Part shown: in pieces, positions 33,753 through 43,734 of the stretch
Position numbering within the stretch: position 1 is the first letter of the stretch
Layout of the letters: every line of letters begins with the position of its first letter
NCBI GenBank assembly: GCA_900754525.1
Contig: CAAEDE010000060.1
Span: forward strand, 1-49,052
Source: an uncultured Collinsella sp.
Lineage (GTDB): Bacteria; Actinomycetota; Coriobacteriia; Coriobacteriales; Coriobacteriaceae
DNA: 49,052 nucleotides
Reading direction: 5' to 3'
Program-made: the position numbers and the translations under genes
Notes under the pieces: model-generated
Database searches by the model: none
What the model saw: only the letters and a program-made list of their open reading frames with translations
Told to the model about the DNA's origin: nothing

Positions 33753-34390
33753 TATTCAGCGCGCTTGATAGGATGACGAATCACAGTTTTAAGTTTCTCC
33801 GGTGCACATTTGCGTGGATCGGAGAGATAGATTTCGTGATGGAAACGGGTGTCTGAGAAGTCGGGGACATAGCCCTGCTCGGTCGTGTATTCATTCATAG
33901 CGTTTACGGTCGCCGGTTCGTTGTCGTAGGGCCCGGTGTGCATGCATTGAACGCAGAGACCCTCGTCAACTTTAAGCAGCTCGACGGCAGAAAAGTCCAG
34001 TTTCTTTTTGGTCGTGGCTTCCGCGACTGCCCAGTCAAAGTCATCTCGGGTTACGAAATCGGGCAGGCGAATGCACGAGATAAAGTTGAAATCGTCCTTG
34101 CGTACATAATCGATGTCGCCGCTCGGGGAGTCTTGCCACCAGAAACCCTCGAGCGGCGGTACCACAAAGTCGAAATAGCCCTCGATACTCCTTGAGCCTT
34201 TCTTCGACATCTTGACGGTATAGGCGATGCCGTAAAGCAGCGGCAGGGCGTTTTGATACTCGCCACCTTCGGTATTTGGGTCGCCCTTTCCGCGAACGGC
34301 AACGTAGCTCATAGGCGGGACAGTTACGATACTCGGCTTGCTTGCAGGTTTGTAGAGCTCCTTGCATTCCTTCTTAAAGTCGAACGCCAT
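33752..34390 (-). CDS. GyrI-like small-molecule-binding domain protein
   Basis: 212-aa cytosolic protein. The sequence PSIVTVPPMSYVAVRGKGDP near residue 20, the central YFDFVVPPLEGFWWQDS, and the C-terminal VQCMHTGPYDNEPATVNAMNEY and RFHHEIYLSDPRK fit stand-alone GyrI-like (SOUL/effector-binding fold) proteins, which bind or hydrolyse small aromatic or cationic molecules. No DNA-binding domain is attached. ATG 34390 has AAAGGCGG upstream. It is monocistronic; the ligand is unknown. Confidence 0.85.
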   Translation of the reverse strand: MAFDFKKECKELYKPASKPSIVTVPPMSYVAVRGKGDPNTEGGEYQNALPLLYGIAYTVKMSKKGSRSIEGYFDFVVPPLEGFWWQDSPSGDIDYVRKDDFNFISCIRLPDFVTRDDFDWAVAEATTKKKLDFSAVELLKVDEGLCVQCMHTGPYDNEPATVNAMNEYTTEQGYVPDFSDTRFHHEIYLSDPRKCAPEKLKTVIRHPIKRAE

Positions 34391-34577
34391 GTTGGCCGCC
34401 TTTCTGCGTATTGGCCTACTTAGATAACGGAATCATATCATAGAAACGAACAGCTGTTCGAATGATTTTGCTGACAGATAGAGATGCGTGCGTTGTGTTT
34501 GGCGGTCGGCCTGACCCCGTCGATGATCTCTCTGCCTTCCCGGCGCTTGCCTGCGCTCCCCGTTTCCCCATATAAAA

Positions 34578-34610
34578 CTTGCCAAAATGAACCTGTCCCT
34601 TTTTGGTCGG
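34578..34610 (-). repeat. REP-like hairpin, copy 2
   Basis: On the minus strand it reads CCGACCAAAAAGGGACAGG then TTCATTTTGGCAAG, the same loop as the other copies, with stem changes; a TTTTAT flank follows. It lies 50 bases before the ABC gene. Confidence 0.7.
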
Positions 34611-34660
34611 TGCGAAATGGGTAATACTAAAGAGTTATCCGACCAGATGGGAACCGATCG

Positions 34661-35355
<695 letters not shown>

Positions 35356-35362
<7 letters not shown>

Positions 35363-38133
35363 CGCCCATGGACCAGGACCGCCAAAACAGCCAACGCCGC
35401 GATGCGCGGAACATGGAGCACGAGCAGGATTTTACGACCTATCGCACCGCCCAAAGTTCAAACGATATGGTGCCGACGGTTTTTCGCCGCGGCATCTACC
35501 GCACAATCCGCGGCAGTCTTAAGCGCTTCTTATCTATCGTGGTCATCACCGCGCTTGGCGTGAGCGTGATGTGCGGCCTTAAGGCGGGCTGCGAGGACCT
35601 GCGCGATTCGGTCGACGCCTATTTTGACCAGCAGAATGTCTATGACATTAACGTGCAGTCGACCTATGGCCTTACGCGCGACGATCTTGCGGCTATCCAA
35701 GAGGTCGACGGCGTCGAGACGGCCGAGGGTATCTACACCGAGACCGCCTACACCGCCGTGGGCACAACGCGCGAGCGCGTGGTCGTGCAAAGTCTCTCCA
35801 AGGAGAACATCGATCAGCCGGTGCTGGTGAACGGCGATTTGCCCGAGAGTGCCGATGAGGTCGCGGTGACTTCGAAGTTCCTGAAGGCTTCGGGCAAAAA
35901 GCTCGGCGATACGGTGAGTTTTGCCGCCAACGATGCGAGCTCGTCGAACCAAAGTGCCAAGGACCAGTTTGCCGCGGGCGATTACACCATTACGGCCGAG
36001 GTCCTCGATCCTACCGACGTGAGCTCCGACTCGACAGTCAACGCCTTCCGTGCCGCCTCGGCCGCGGACTACAAGTTCTATGTGAACGAGGACGCCGCGA
36101 CGTCGTCGTCCTATTCCGCGATCCACGTGGTCGTCGAGGGAGCCAAGGACCTCAACTCCTATTCCGATGCCTATACGGCAAGGATTAACGAGGTCAAGGG
36201 CAATATCGAGAAGATTCGCGAGGAGCGTGAGAAGGCGCGCGCTCAGGAGCTGACGGTCGACACGCCGGCAAGCTTGGATGCGGCCGAGCGCCAGGCGAAT
36301 ATGCTCTTTGGGATTGAACAGGGCAACATCGATCGTATGGCCGAGGGCAGCGAGGAGCGCGTCCAGGCTCAGGCCGAGTTGGACCAGCGCCGCGCCGCCG
36401 CCAACCAACAATTCGCCGATGCCCGCGCCGAGCTTTCCGATTTGGGCGAATGCACCTGGTACATCCAGGACCGCGGTAACATCGCAAGCTACTCGAGCGT
36501 CGAGAGCGACAGCTCTTCGATCGAGGCCATCGCCACGGTTTTCCCATTCATCTTCTTTATCGTCGCCGTGCTCATCAGCCTTACCACCGCCACGCGTATG
36601 GTTGAGGAGGAGCGTACGCTCATCGGCCTGTATAAGGCGCTCGGTTATTCGCGCGGGCGCATCCTGTCCAAATACGTGGACTATGCGCTGTGGGCTTGTC
36701 TGATCGGCGGCGTGCTCGGCAACATCATCGGCTTTGTGGGGCTGCCGCTGTTCCTGTTTACGGTGTTCGATGACATGTACTCTCTGCCCCAGATGCTGCT
36801 TTCGTACGACATCGTGTCGTCGCTCGTGTCGGTTGCGCTGTTTGCCGTGGGCGTGGTGGGCGCCACGATTATCGCCTGCCGCCACGAGATGGCCGAGACG
36901 CCGGCTTCGCTCATGCGCCCCAAGGCGCCGCGTGCCGGCTCGCGTATCTTGCTCGAGCGCATCGGCTTTATCTGGCGCCGCATGGGCTTTTTGAACAAGG
37001 TGGCAGCACGCAACCTATTCCGCTATAAAAAGCGCGCCTTTATGACCATCTTCGGTATCGCCGGCTGCACGGCGCTCGTGATCTGCGGCATGGGCATCCG
37101 TGACACGTCGGTGGCGCTTTCGCCCAAACAGTACGGGCATATCACGCGCTACGACCTGCTGGCGGTCGCCAATCCCGACGACTTTACTCAGACGTGCGCG
37201 GCATTGGATGAGCGCAGCACGGCCAATGATTCCAACGTGACCGTGACCTCGACCCTGCCGATTATGACCGACAACGTCACCTTTACGTTTGGCGGCAAGA
37301 GCGAGACTGTGCAGCTCATCGTGATTCCCGACGACCGCACGGGTGACTTGGGCGATTACGTGCGCCTGGAGGATGAGTCCAAAGAACCGCTGTCTTTGCG
37401 TGACGGAGACGTGTATCTGAGCAAAAGTTCACAGCTGGTGTTGGGGATTCAGCCGGGCGATACGGCGCACGTCCAGGATTCGTCGCTCAATGTTGCCAAG
37501 GTCAAAGTCAGTGACATTTCGCTCAACTATCTGGGCAACACGCTTTACATGACGCAGGGCACCTATGAGCGCGCGTTCGGTCGAAGCGTGCGCCTTAACG
37601 GCGTCTTTGTGCTGCTTAAGGGCTCATCTTCTGACCAGATTGCGTTTAGCAAGAAGATTAAGAGCGACGGTTGGCTCACCATCTCGAGCACGGCCGAACA
37701 TTGGCAGAACTACGAGGCGAACTTTACGATTATCAATTCTGTCGTGGTGCTCGTGACCTTTATGGCGGCGTGCCTGTCGTTTGTGGTGGTGTTTACGCTG
37801 TCCAACACGAATATCTCCGAGCGCGAACGCGAGCTGGCGACCATCAAGGTGCTGGGCTTCCGCCGTGGCGAGGTGCACCATTACGTCAACAAGGAGACGT
37901 TGATCCTCACGGCGATCGGCGCTGCGCTGGGCGTGCCGCTGGGCGGCTTGCTGGCCGAGAGTTTTACGTACATTTTGCAGATGCCGTCGCTGTACTTTGA
38001 CGTCGAGGTCGAGCCGCTAAGCTACGTGCTCGCCGTGGTGCTTTCCTTTGGCTTTACGTTTATCGTCAACCTCGCCACCAACCGAACGCTCAACAAGATC
38101 GACATGGTCGGCGCTCTCAAAAGCGCCGAGTAA
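35356..38133 (+). CDS. Large FtsX-family ABC permease
   Basis: 925-aa permease with two FtsX-type halves. The N-terminal 45 residues are cytosolic and charged; TM1 is about 60-80 (LSIVVITALGVSVMCGL), followed by an extracytoplasmic domain (about 85-390) with a Glu/Arg/Gln-rich stretch near 280-360 likely to be coiled coil. Three helices (395-510), a second pre-helix at about 560, another external domain (about 590-780) and three final helices (795-910) follow. The frame opens at GTG 35356 inside the end of the ATPase gene; ATG 35368 is the alternative and neither has a clear ribosome binding site. Works with the preceding ATPase. Confidence 0.9.
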
Positions 38134-38194
38134 CCTGTCCTGGGATTCAAGTTCTAGTGAGCTGCCGACGCGCCCACAGCAGCGTTTTTGCATA

Positions 38195-38238
38195 AACCGC
38201 CCCGCCAAATGCATACTTTGACGGGGCGGTTGCTTTTT
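38195..38238 (+). terminator. Terminator after the ABC/FtsX pair
   Basis: AACCGCCCCG (38195-38204) pairs with CGGGGCGGTT (38222-38231), followed by GCTTTTT. It lies 60 bases after the permease stop. Confidence 0.85.
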
Positions 38239-38259
38239 GCCCACAGGTACCCCCGGGGG

Positions 38260-38474
38260 CGGCGTGCAAATCCCGGAGTATTCAGCATCCCGGGGTCCGC
38301 GGGCGCGGGGGCGGGAGTGCAAAACTGCGTTGAAAGCCCCGATTCTGAGCCCCAACGCCTCTAGAGCCGCTCGTTTTTTACAGGATGCGGCCCATGGTGC
38401 CTGCCTTTCGCCCAAAATCCAGTATGCAGGCACCCTCGGCTGCTGAATACTCCCAAAAATGCACGCCGCATCCT
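38260..38474. repeat. Large inverted repeat with nested hairpins
   Basis: Arms 38260-38287 and 38441-38468 share GGAGTATTCAGCA and CGGCGTGCA. Inside, AGGATGCGGC (38382) can pair with GCCGCATCCT (38465), competing with the outer arm, and GGTGCCTGC (38396) with GCAGGCACC (38426). No coding frame is supported. Together with R5 and the terminator it fills the spacer 38134-38673. Confidence 0.55.
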
Positions 38475-38497
38475 ACCCCAGGCATCCGCAGCAAGAA

Positions 38498-38682
38498 GAC
38501 GAATAGCCTCGGCCTCCCTAGTTGCCGCAGGAGGCCCCGGGGCTTACCTCCCAAATCTTTCCGCAGGACGGAAGGACCCCGCCGCGCGAAGCGCGCGGCG
38601 GGGTCCTGACATGTCCGAGGACGATTTGGGAGGTAAGCCCTGAGGCCTCCGATGGGGTCGGTTCCAGCCGAGGCTATTCGTC
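38498..38682 (-). repeat. Fold-back 3' element, copy R5 (sense to pfkA)
   Basis: The outermost 16-bp perfect stem (38498-38513 with 38667-38682) includes the last codons and stop of pfkA. Next, a 28-base stem with 26 matches (38530-38557 with 38623-38650), then on the minus strand CGTCCTCGGACATG, a 16-bp inner stem (38573-38588 with 38592-38607) and CGTCCTGCGGAAAG. GGAC pairs with GTCC. Confidence 0.8.
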
Positions 38683-39753
38683 GCCGAAGCTGATGCCCAG
38701 CGCCTTGGCCTCGCGTACCAGGTCGCTCTGTGGGTCGACATACTTGAGCTTGCCGGCGACATCCTCGAGCGGCATGTGGCACATCTTGCCGTCGCGCAGG
38801 GCGATCATGTAGCCAAACTCGCCGCGCAGGCAGCCAAGCGCGGCCTCGACGCCGCATTGGGTCGCAAAGATGCGGTCCTGAGCGTCGGGCTGGCCACCGC
38901 GCTGCGTGTGGCCGGGGATGGCGACGCGGGTCTCGCGACCGGTCTTGGCCTCGATCTCCTTAGCGATGTCGTAGACGATCGACGGGCTCGTGCGCTCGGC
39001 GAGCTTCTTCTTGTACTCCTTCTTGGACAGCGCCGCGTCCTCCTTGGAGATAGCGCCCTCGGCGACGGCCACGATGGTAAAGCGGCTGCCGGTTTCCATG
39101 CGATGCTCGATGGTCTTGATGACGTTATCCATGTCGTAGGGGATCTCGGGAATCAAGATGACATCCGCGCCGCCCGCGACGCCGGCGTACAGCGGAATCC
39201 AGCCGACCTTGTGGCCCATGATCTCGATGACAAACACGCGGCCGTGACTCGAGGCGGTGGTGTGAATGTCGTCAATGCACTTGGTGGCGACGTCGATGGC
39301 GCTCGTAAAGCCAAACGTCAGCTCGGTACCCCAGGTGTCGTTATCGATGGTCTTGGGCAGGGCGATAACGTTGAGGCCCTCTTCGCGCAGGCGGTTGGCG
39401 GTCTTGGTGGAGCCGTTGCCGCCCAGCATAAACAGGCAGTCGAGCTGCAATTTATGATAGGTGTGGACCATCGCGGGCACCTTCTCGACACCGTCGGTCT
39501 CGGGAACATCCAGGCGCTTGAACGGCGTACGGCTCGTGCCCAGGATGGTGCCGCCGCGGGTGAGGATGCCGCTAAAATCGGCGGGCGTCATGACGCGGAA
39601 TCTGCTGTAGATAAGGCCCTGGTAGCCGTCCTCAAAACCATAGATCTCGATAGGTTCTTCGCTATTGGTCATAAGCGTTTTGACGATGCCGCGCATGGTG
39701 GCGTTGAGTGCCTGGCAGTCGCCGCCACTGGTAAGAAGACCGATCCTAAGCAT
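38674..39753 (-). CDS. pfkA: 6-phosphofructokinase
   Basis: 359-aa glycolytic kinase making fructose 1,6-bisphosphate. LLTSGGDCQALNATMRG is the N-terminal motif; the nucleotide loop reads GGNGS (111-115) and the catalytic loop PKTIDND (133-139). E. coli-type ATP enzymes have GGDGS with PGTIDND and PPi enzymes GGDD with PKTIDND; this Gly-plus-Lys134 combination belongs to the mixed 'group III' clade, usually ATP-dependent. SHGRVFVIEIMGHKVGWIPL and PGHTQRGGQPDAQDR are conserved. It starts at ATG 39753 with GGAAGGATTC upstream. Fold-back element R5 forms from its 3' end. Confidence 0.92.
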   Translation of the reverse strand: MLRIGLLTSGGDCQALNATMRGIVKTLMTNSEEPIEIYGFEDGYQGLIYSRFRVMTPADFSGILTRGGTILGTSRTPFKRLDVPETDGVEKVPAMVHTYHKLQLDCLFMLGGNGSTKTANRLREEGLNVIALPKTIDNDTWGTELTFGFTSAIDVATKCIDDIHTTASSHGRVFVIEIMGHKVGWIPLYAGVAGGADVILIPEIPYDMDNVIKTIEHRMETGSRFTIVAVAEGAISKEDAALSKKEYKKKLAERTSPSIVYDIAKEIEAKTGRETRVAIPGHTQRGGQPDAQDRIFATQCGVEAALGCLRGEFGYMIALRDGKMCHMPLEDVAGKLKYVDPQSDLVREAKALGISFGDE

Positions 39754-39892
39754 GATGAATCCTTCCGGGCAAGTTATAACATGCGCATAAGTTTACCCCC
39801 ACACACTGTTGATACAGGGTAAAACGTGTTAGCTCAAGCGTATGGAAATGTAAACAACGTCAGGCGAGCGTAAGGCCGACGAGCCTGGCTCC

Positions 39893-40978
39893 TTACAGTG
39901 CGAAGGCGTCGACGTCGCCCCAGTGGCGGCGCAGCGTAATAGCGGCGGCGGGTTCGGTATTGTCAAAGACGACCGACCATTGCGTATTGCTGGTGATGTC
40001 TTCCGGATTGGGCTCTTGCGCTGCAGCGCGCAAGGCTTCCCAGACAATCGTTTCGTCCTGGGCACCGACATGGGCGTCAAGGACATCGGCGATTGCGACG
40101 GCGCGCTCTTTGCCATGGCCCAGCTCGCCATTCTTTTGGTTGGGCAGCACTTCGCCGCCATAGCAGGCGTAGAAATTCGTAACCTGGCGTACGGGAGTCG
40201 CTTTGAAAGCACGGTCCGGATCGCGCGGATCCCACTCTACTACGTGCGCGTCACCGGCGGCGTCGTTGATAAAGAAGTGGTAATCGCGTCCTGCCATGGC
40301 GTGCATGTCGTAGGCGGAAAGCAGGTCGACAGCTTCTTGCGTGGTGGCGGCACGGTCGAGCACCAGACGGATGGCGAGCGAGGTGTTGATGACGGGGCGT
40401 TGCGTGTCCTGGTCACAGGGCTTGGAATCCAGAGTGAGTACGGCAATGGACACGCCGCATTCGTTAACACCGTCGAGCTGGGCAAACGGGCCCATGAGTG
40501 CGGCGGCGCGTCCGGCGACGGAGTCAAGTGGAGTGTTGGCGCCCAGGTTATTGAGGGCCGCAAAGCCGATGGAGGCATAGCCGTCGCGTGGGTGATTGCG
40601 CACCAGCAGCGCCGAGGTGTCGTCCTTAAAGTCGTAATTGCGACCGGTGCGCACGCGGCCTTCGGCATCTACGGCGACAAAAGCGCTGCAGGCAAACTGG
40701 GGCGCCTGGACATGTACCGGCACACCGGGCAGCACCTGCGCCACCACGGCATCGATGTAGGCCTGGTCGTCGCGCACGCCAGCGGCGATGATGCGATCAA
40801 GATCGTAGTCGTAGGCGATGTCGATTGCGTACAGGTCATAGCTATCCGCGTAGCCGGTCAAGCGTTTGAGCGACGCGGCGGACTTGATTTGCTTGTGATA
40901 AACGATACCGGTGGCAGCGGCAAGGCCGACGGCGACTCCCGTGACACCGCAGGCGATGGCAATGTTACGTGGCTTCAT
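39893..40978 (-). CDS. Membrane-anchored Ntn hydrolase (linear amide C-N hydrolase/IAT-like)
   Basis: 361 aa with an N-terminal membrane segment (IAIACGVTGVAVGLAAATG, residues 6-24). The likely nucleophile is Cys97 in APQFACSAFVAVDAEGRVRTGRNYDF, a pattern shared by choloylglycine/penicillin-V amidases and acyl-CoA:6-APA acyltransferase-like proteins; LDGVNECGVSIAVLTLD follows as expected. In this superfamily Cys must become N-terminal or the enzyme must be of the single-chain type, so the 96 residues before it may be removed or serve as anchor. Possible substrates are N-acyl amides or bile-acid conjugates; this cannot be decided. ATG 40978 has AGGAG seven bases upstream. The next gene on the other strand starts 161 bases away. 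Confidence 0.75.
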   Translation of the reverse strand: MKPRNIAIACGVTGVAVGLAAATGIVYHKQIKSAASLKRLTGYADSYDLYAIDIAYDYDLDRIIAAGVRDDQAYIDAVVAQVLPGVPVHVQAPQFACSAFVAVDAEGRVRTGRNYDFKDDTSALLVRNHPRDGYASIGFAALNNLGANTPLDSVAGRAAALMGPFAQLDGVNECGVSIAVLTLDSKPCDQDTQRPVINTSLAIRLVLDRAATTQEAVDLLSAYDMHAMAGRDYHFFINDAAGDAHVVEWDPRDPDRAFKATPVRQVTNFYACYGGEVLPNQKNGELGHGKERAVAIADVLDAHVGAQDETIVWEALRAAAQEPNPEDITSNTQWSVVFDNTEPAAAITLRRHWGDVDAFAL

Positions 40979-41139
40979 GACGGCTCCTCTCGTCCTGTTA
41001 GCGCAATTGTCGCAAAAGGAGCGCGGGCATGATGGCTCAACTTGGTGAGTGGCGCGGAATTAAGCACGGAATGAAGAGTGCGGCGCTGGCGTGGCGGGGT
41101 ATGCTGGAGGGGACCATCAACCCAGCGAAAGGGGAGAGC

Positions 41140-42525
41140 ATGACGGATCAGGAAACGCCCGAGCGCGCGCATGTGACGGCCGATGATATCGAGGCCGCCA
41201 ACGACCTTATCGACTTTATCGAGGCATGCCCCAGTATGTTCCATACGGCGGCGACCATTATGGCCGAGCTCGACGAGGCGGGCTTTACCTACCTGCCCGA
41301 GAATGCGGCGTGGGACATCGAACCGGGCGGGCGTTATTACACGCAGCGCAACACCTCGAGCGTTGTTGCCTTTAAGGTGGGCGAGGACCTGGCCGCGACG
41401 TGGGGCGAGGACGGCGTCGCCGGTGACTATCATTTTCAGCTCACGGCGTCGCACAGCGATTCGCCGACGTTTAAGGTCAAGGCCGTGCCCGAGCTCGATG
41501 GCGCAGGCGAGACGCTGCGCCTGAACACCGAGGCCTACGGCGGCATGATCGACTACACCTGGTTCGACCGCCCGCTGGCGCTGGCCGGACGTGTGCTGGT
41601 GCGCGAAGGCGACCGTATTGAGAGCCGCCTGCTTGCTACCGAGCGCGAGGTCGCTATCATTCCGAGCCTTGCCATCCACATGAACCGCGGCGTTAACGAG
41701 GGCTTTGCGCCCAACCGCGCCGTCGACCTGTGCCCGCTCATCAGCGCCGGCGAGCTTAAACAGGGAGATTTTGACGTACTGATCGCTGACGAACTGGACG
41801 TTGAACCCGAGCAGATCCTAGGTCGCGATCTGTTCCTGGTCAATCGTCAGGATGCGCGCATTTGGGGCTGGGCCGACGAGTTTATCTCGACGCCCAAGCT
41901 CGACGACCTGGCCTGCGCCTACACCTCGCTGCAGGCATTTTTGGGTGCCGAGAATGCGCATGACATCTCGGTCTTTTGCTGCTTTGATAACGAGGAGGTT
42001 GGCTCCGAGACCAAGCAGGGCGCCATGTCGACGTTCTTGGCCGACGCGCTGCGCCGCATCAACGGATCGCTGGGCTTTGACGACGAGTCGTACCATCGCG
42101 CACTTGCCGCATCGATGCTTGTGAGCTGCGACAACGCGCATGCCGTGCACCCCAACCACGCCGAGAAGTGCGATGCTCGCAATCAGGTTGTGCTCAACGG
42201 CGGCATTGTCATTAAGGAAGCCGCCAACCAGCACTACTGCACCGATGCCTTTAGCCGCGCGGTGTTCCAGGCCATCTGTGATGACGCCGACGTACCCACA
42301 CAGGCCTTCGCCAACAAGAGTGATATGGCCGGAGGCTCCACACTCGGCAACCTGTCCAATATGCAGGCGAGCATGCATGCCGTGGACGTGGGCCTGCCGC
42401 AGCTGGCCATGCACTCAAGCTACGAGACCGGCGGCGTACGCGACGTGATGCACGTCATCCGCGCCCTCACCGCCTTCTACGAGCGAAACCTAACCATCAA
42501 CGGCGCCGAAAGCGTGGAGCTCTAA
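41140..42525 (+). CDS. M18 family aminopeptidase
   Basis: 461-aa zinc aminopeptidase of the aspartyl aminopeptidase family, dodecameric and cytosolic, trimming N-terminal residues from peptides. Metal-binding and catalytic residues: His/Asp in LTASHSDSPTFKVK, Asp in TPKLDDLACAY, Glu pair in CFDNEEVGS, Asp in MLVSCDNAHAVHPN, and the C-terminal His in GLPQLAMHSSYE. ATG 41140 has AAAGGGGAGAG upstream; the frame is open to 41029 but that part is not conserved. A REP-like hairpin begins two bases after its stop codon. Confidence 0.93.
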   Translation: MTDQETPERAHVTADDIEAANDLIDFIEACPSMFHTAATIMAELDEAGFTYLPENAAWDIEPGGRYYTQRNTSSVVAFKVGEDLAATWGEDGVAGDYHFQLTASHSDSPTFKVKAVPELDGAGETLRLNTEAYGGMIDYTWFDRPLALAGRVLVREGDRIESRLLATEREVAIIPSLAIHMNRGVNEGFAPNRAVDLCPLISAGELKQGDFDVLIADELDVEPEQILGRDLFLVNRQDARIWGWADEFISTPKLDDLACAYTSLQAFLGAENAHDISVFCCFDNEEVGSETKQGAMSTFLADALRRINGSLGFDDESYHRALAASMLVSCDNAHAVHPNHAEKCDARNQVVLNGGIVIKEAANQHYCTDAFSRAVFQAICDDADVPTQAFANKSDMAGGSTLGNLSNMQASMHAVDVGLPQLAMHSSYETGGVRDVMHVIRALTAFYERNLTINGAESVEL

Positions 42526-42527
42526 AA

Positions 42528-42559
42528 CCTGCAAAAAGGGACAGGTTTACTTTGGCAGG
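42528..42559 (+). repeat. REP-like hairpin, copy 3
   Basis: CCTGCAAAAAGGGACAGG then TTTACTTTGGCAGG, two bases after the aminopeptidase stop, followed by TTTTATCTGGG. The stem has lost one base relative to the others. It could double as a terminator. Confidence 0.75.
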
Positions 42560-42610
42560 TTTTATCTGGGCAAATGCCAGTGGCATCGCAAGCCGATAGG
42601 GCCCTAAAAC

Positions 42611-42775
42611 GCCGCAGGTAGAGCAAAAGTCAGCGAGAGCCCGCCAGAGCGAGCAAGGTGACGTGAAAGAGGAGGGCATAGGCCTTTTGGCCATGCCCGA
42701 CGATTGAACGTCAGATTGCCGCTCTGGCGGGCTCGCAGCGTCGAGGGGTTCCGGCGTTTGGCAAAACGCCGGAAC
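42611..42775 (-). repeat. 165-bp structured 3' element, copy 2
   Basis: Starts 3 bases after the stop of the dehydrogenase gene on its sense strand. Terminal hairpin at 42748-42775 (GTTCCGGCGTTT with AAACGCCGGAAC), outer stem GCCCGCCAGAGCG/CGCTCTGGCGGGC (42639-42651 with 42720-42732) and inner hairpin GGGCATAGGCC/GGCCATGCCC (42674-42698). Relative to copy 1 one A-T pair in the terminal hairpin is C-G, and the inner stem differs on both sides. Confidence 0.7.
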
Positions 42776-42778
42776 AAA

Positions 42779-43714
42779 TTAATGCTCGATCCAGCAGCGT
42801 AGGGTCTCGCCGGCCTGCAGGTGACGCAGGTTCTCCGCGGCGATGTCGACGACGTTGTTGAACGTGGCGGCTAGGTGGAACCAGCCCGAGACGTGCGGCG
42901 TGATGAGCATGTTGGGCGCATCCCACAGGGGGCTTGTGGCGGGCAGCGGCTCGGGGTCGGTGACGTCGACCGCGGCGCCGGCGAGATGACCCGACTCCAG
43001 GGCGGCAACCAAGTCGTCGGCGACCACAAGGTCGCCGCGGCCGCCGTTGGCAAAGAAGGCACCCGGTTTCATCGCGGCGAAGAACTCGGCGTTCGCCAGG
43101 CCGCGGGTCTCGGGTGTGCTGGGCATAAAGGATGCGACGATGTCAGCCTCGGCCAGGCGCTCGGACAGGGCGTCCATGCCGTCCATGTCCTCAAACACAA
43201 TGGGGTAGACGAGTGGATGGCGCTTGATGCCGCGGACGTGCGCGCCCATGCTGCGGCAGAGCGTGGCGAAGTGACCGCCAATGTCGCCCGCGCCCAGCAC
43301 CAGCACATTGGCATTTTTGAGCGAGGTGACCGGCCCCAAGTCCTCCCAGCGATGCTCGCGCTGCAGGTCCTGGTAGCCGGGCAGGTGCTTCATCATAGAC
43401 AGCACCATGGCAAACATGTGCTCGCTCACGGCCTGGCCGTAGGCGCCGATTGAGCAAGACAGCTTGGCTTCAGCCGGCACGGTGCCGGCGGCGAGGTAGT
43501 CGTCATAGCCGGCAGTCTGCAATTGCAACAGCTGGAGATGCTCGCATGCCGTGAGCATGTCAGGGTCGATGTTGCCCAAGATCACGTCGGCATCGGCGAC
43601 CTGCTCGCGCGTGATGGCGTCGGCACTCGTGTAGATAAAGTCCTCGCCCGGAGCGCTCGACTCAAGAATTGCGCGATGGCGGTCGTTGACGGGCAGCAAA
43701 ACCAGGATGTTCAC
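42779..43714 (-). CDS. D-2-hydroxyacid dehydrogenase family protein
   Basis: 311-aa NAD(P)-dependent oxidoreductase of the D-isomer-specific type. The NAD-binding motif is VLVLGAGDIGGHFATLC (about 140-156); the catalytic Arg is in FFANGGRGDLVVADDLVAAL, Glu in DVTDPEPLP, and His in NMLITPHVSGWFH. It starts at GTG 43714 with GAGAGGA six bases upstream. The substrate (for example phenylpyruvate, 2-ketoisocaproate or hydroxypyruvate) is not predictable. It stands alone; a REP-like hairpin lies between it and the methionine aminopeptidase gene. Confidence 0.9.
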   Translation of the reverse strand: MNILVLLPVNDRHRAILESSAPGEDFIYTSADAITREQVADADVILGNIDPDMLTACEHLQLLQLQTAGYDDYLAAGTVPAEAKLSCSIGAYGQAVSEHMFAMVLSMMKHLPGYQDLQREHRWEDLGPVTSLKNANVLVLGAGDIGGHFATLCRSMGAHVRGIKRHPLVYPIVFEDMDGMDALSERLAEADIVASFMPSTPETRGLANAEFFAAMKPGAFFANGGRGDLVVADDLVAALESGHLAGAAVDVTDPEPLPATSPLWDAPNMLITPHVSGWFHLAATFNNVVDIAAENLRHLQAGETLRCWIEH

Positions 43715-43734
43715 AAGCAGTCCTCTCCGCTCGA

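Noticed and set aside
42497..42694. Protein-like similarity between reading frames at 42497-42694 and about 3480-3660 (CSLWRA..FCSTCGV)
   Set aside because: The similarity comes from the duplicated noncoding 3' element; frames differ in length, lack ribosome binding sites, and the DNA changes are compensatory for stems rather than synonymous.
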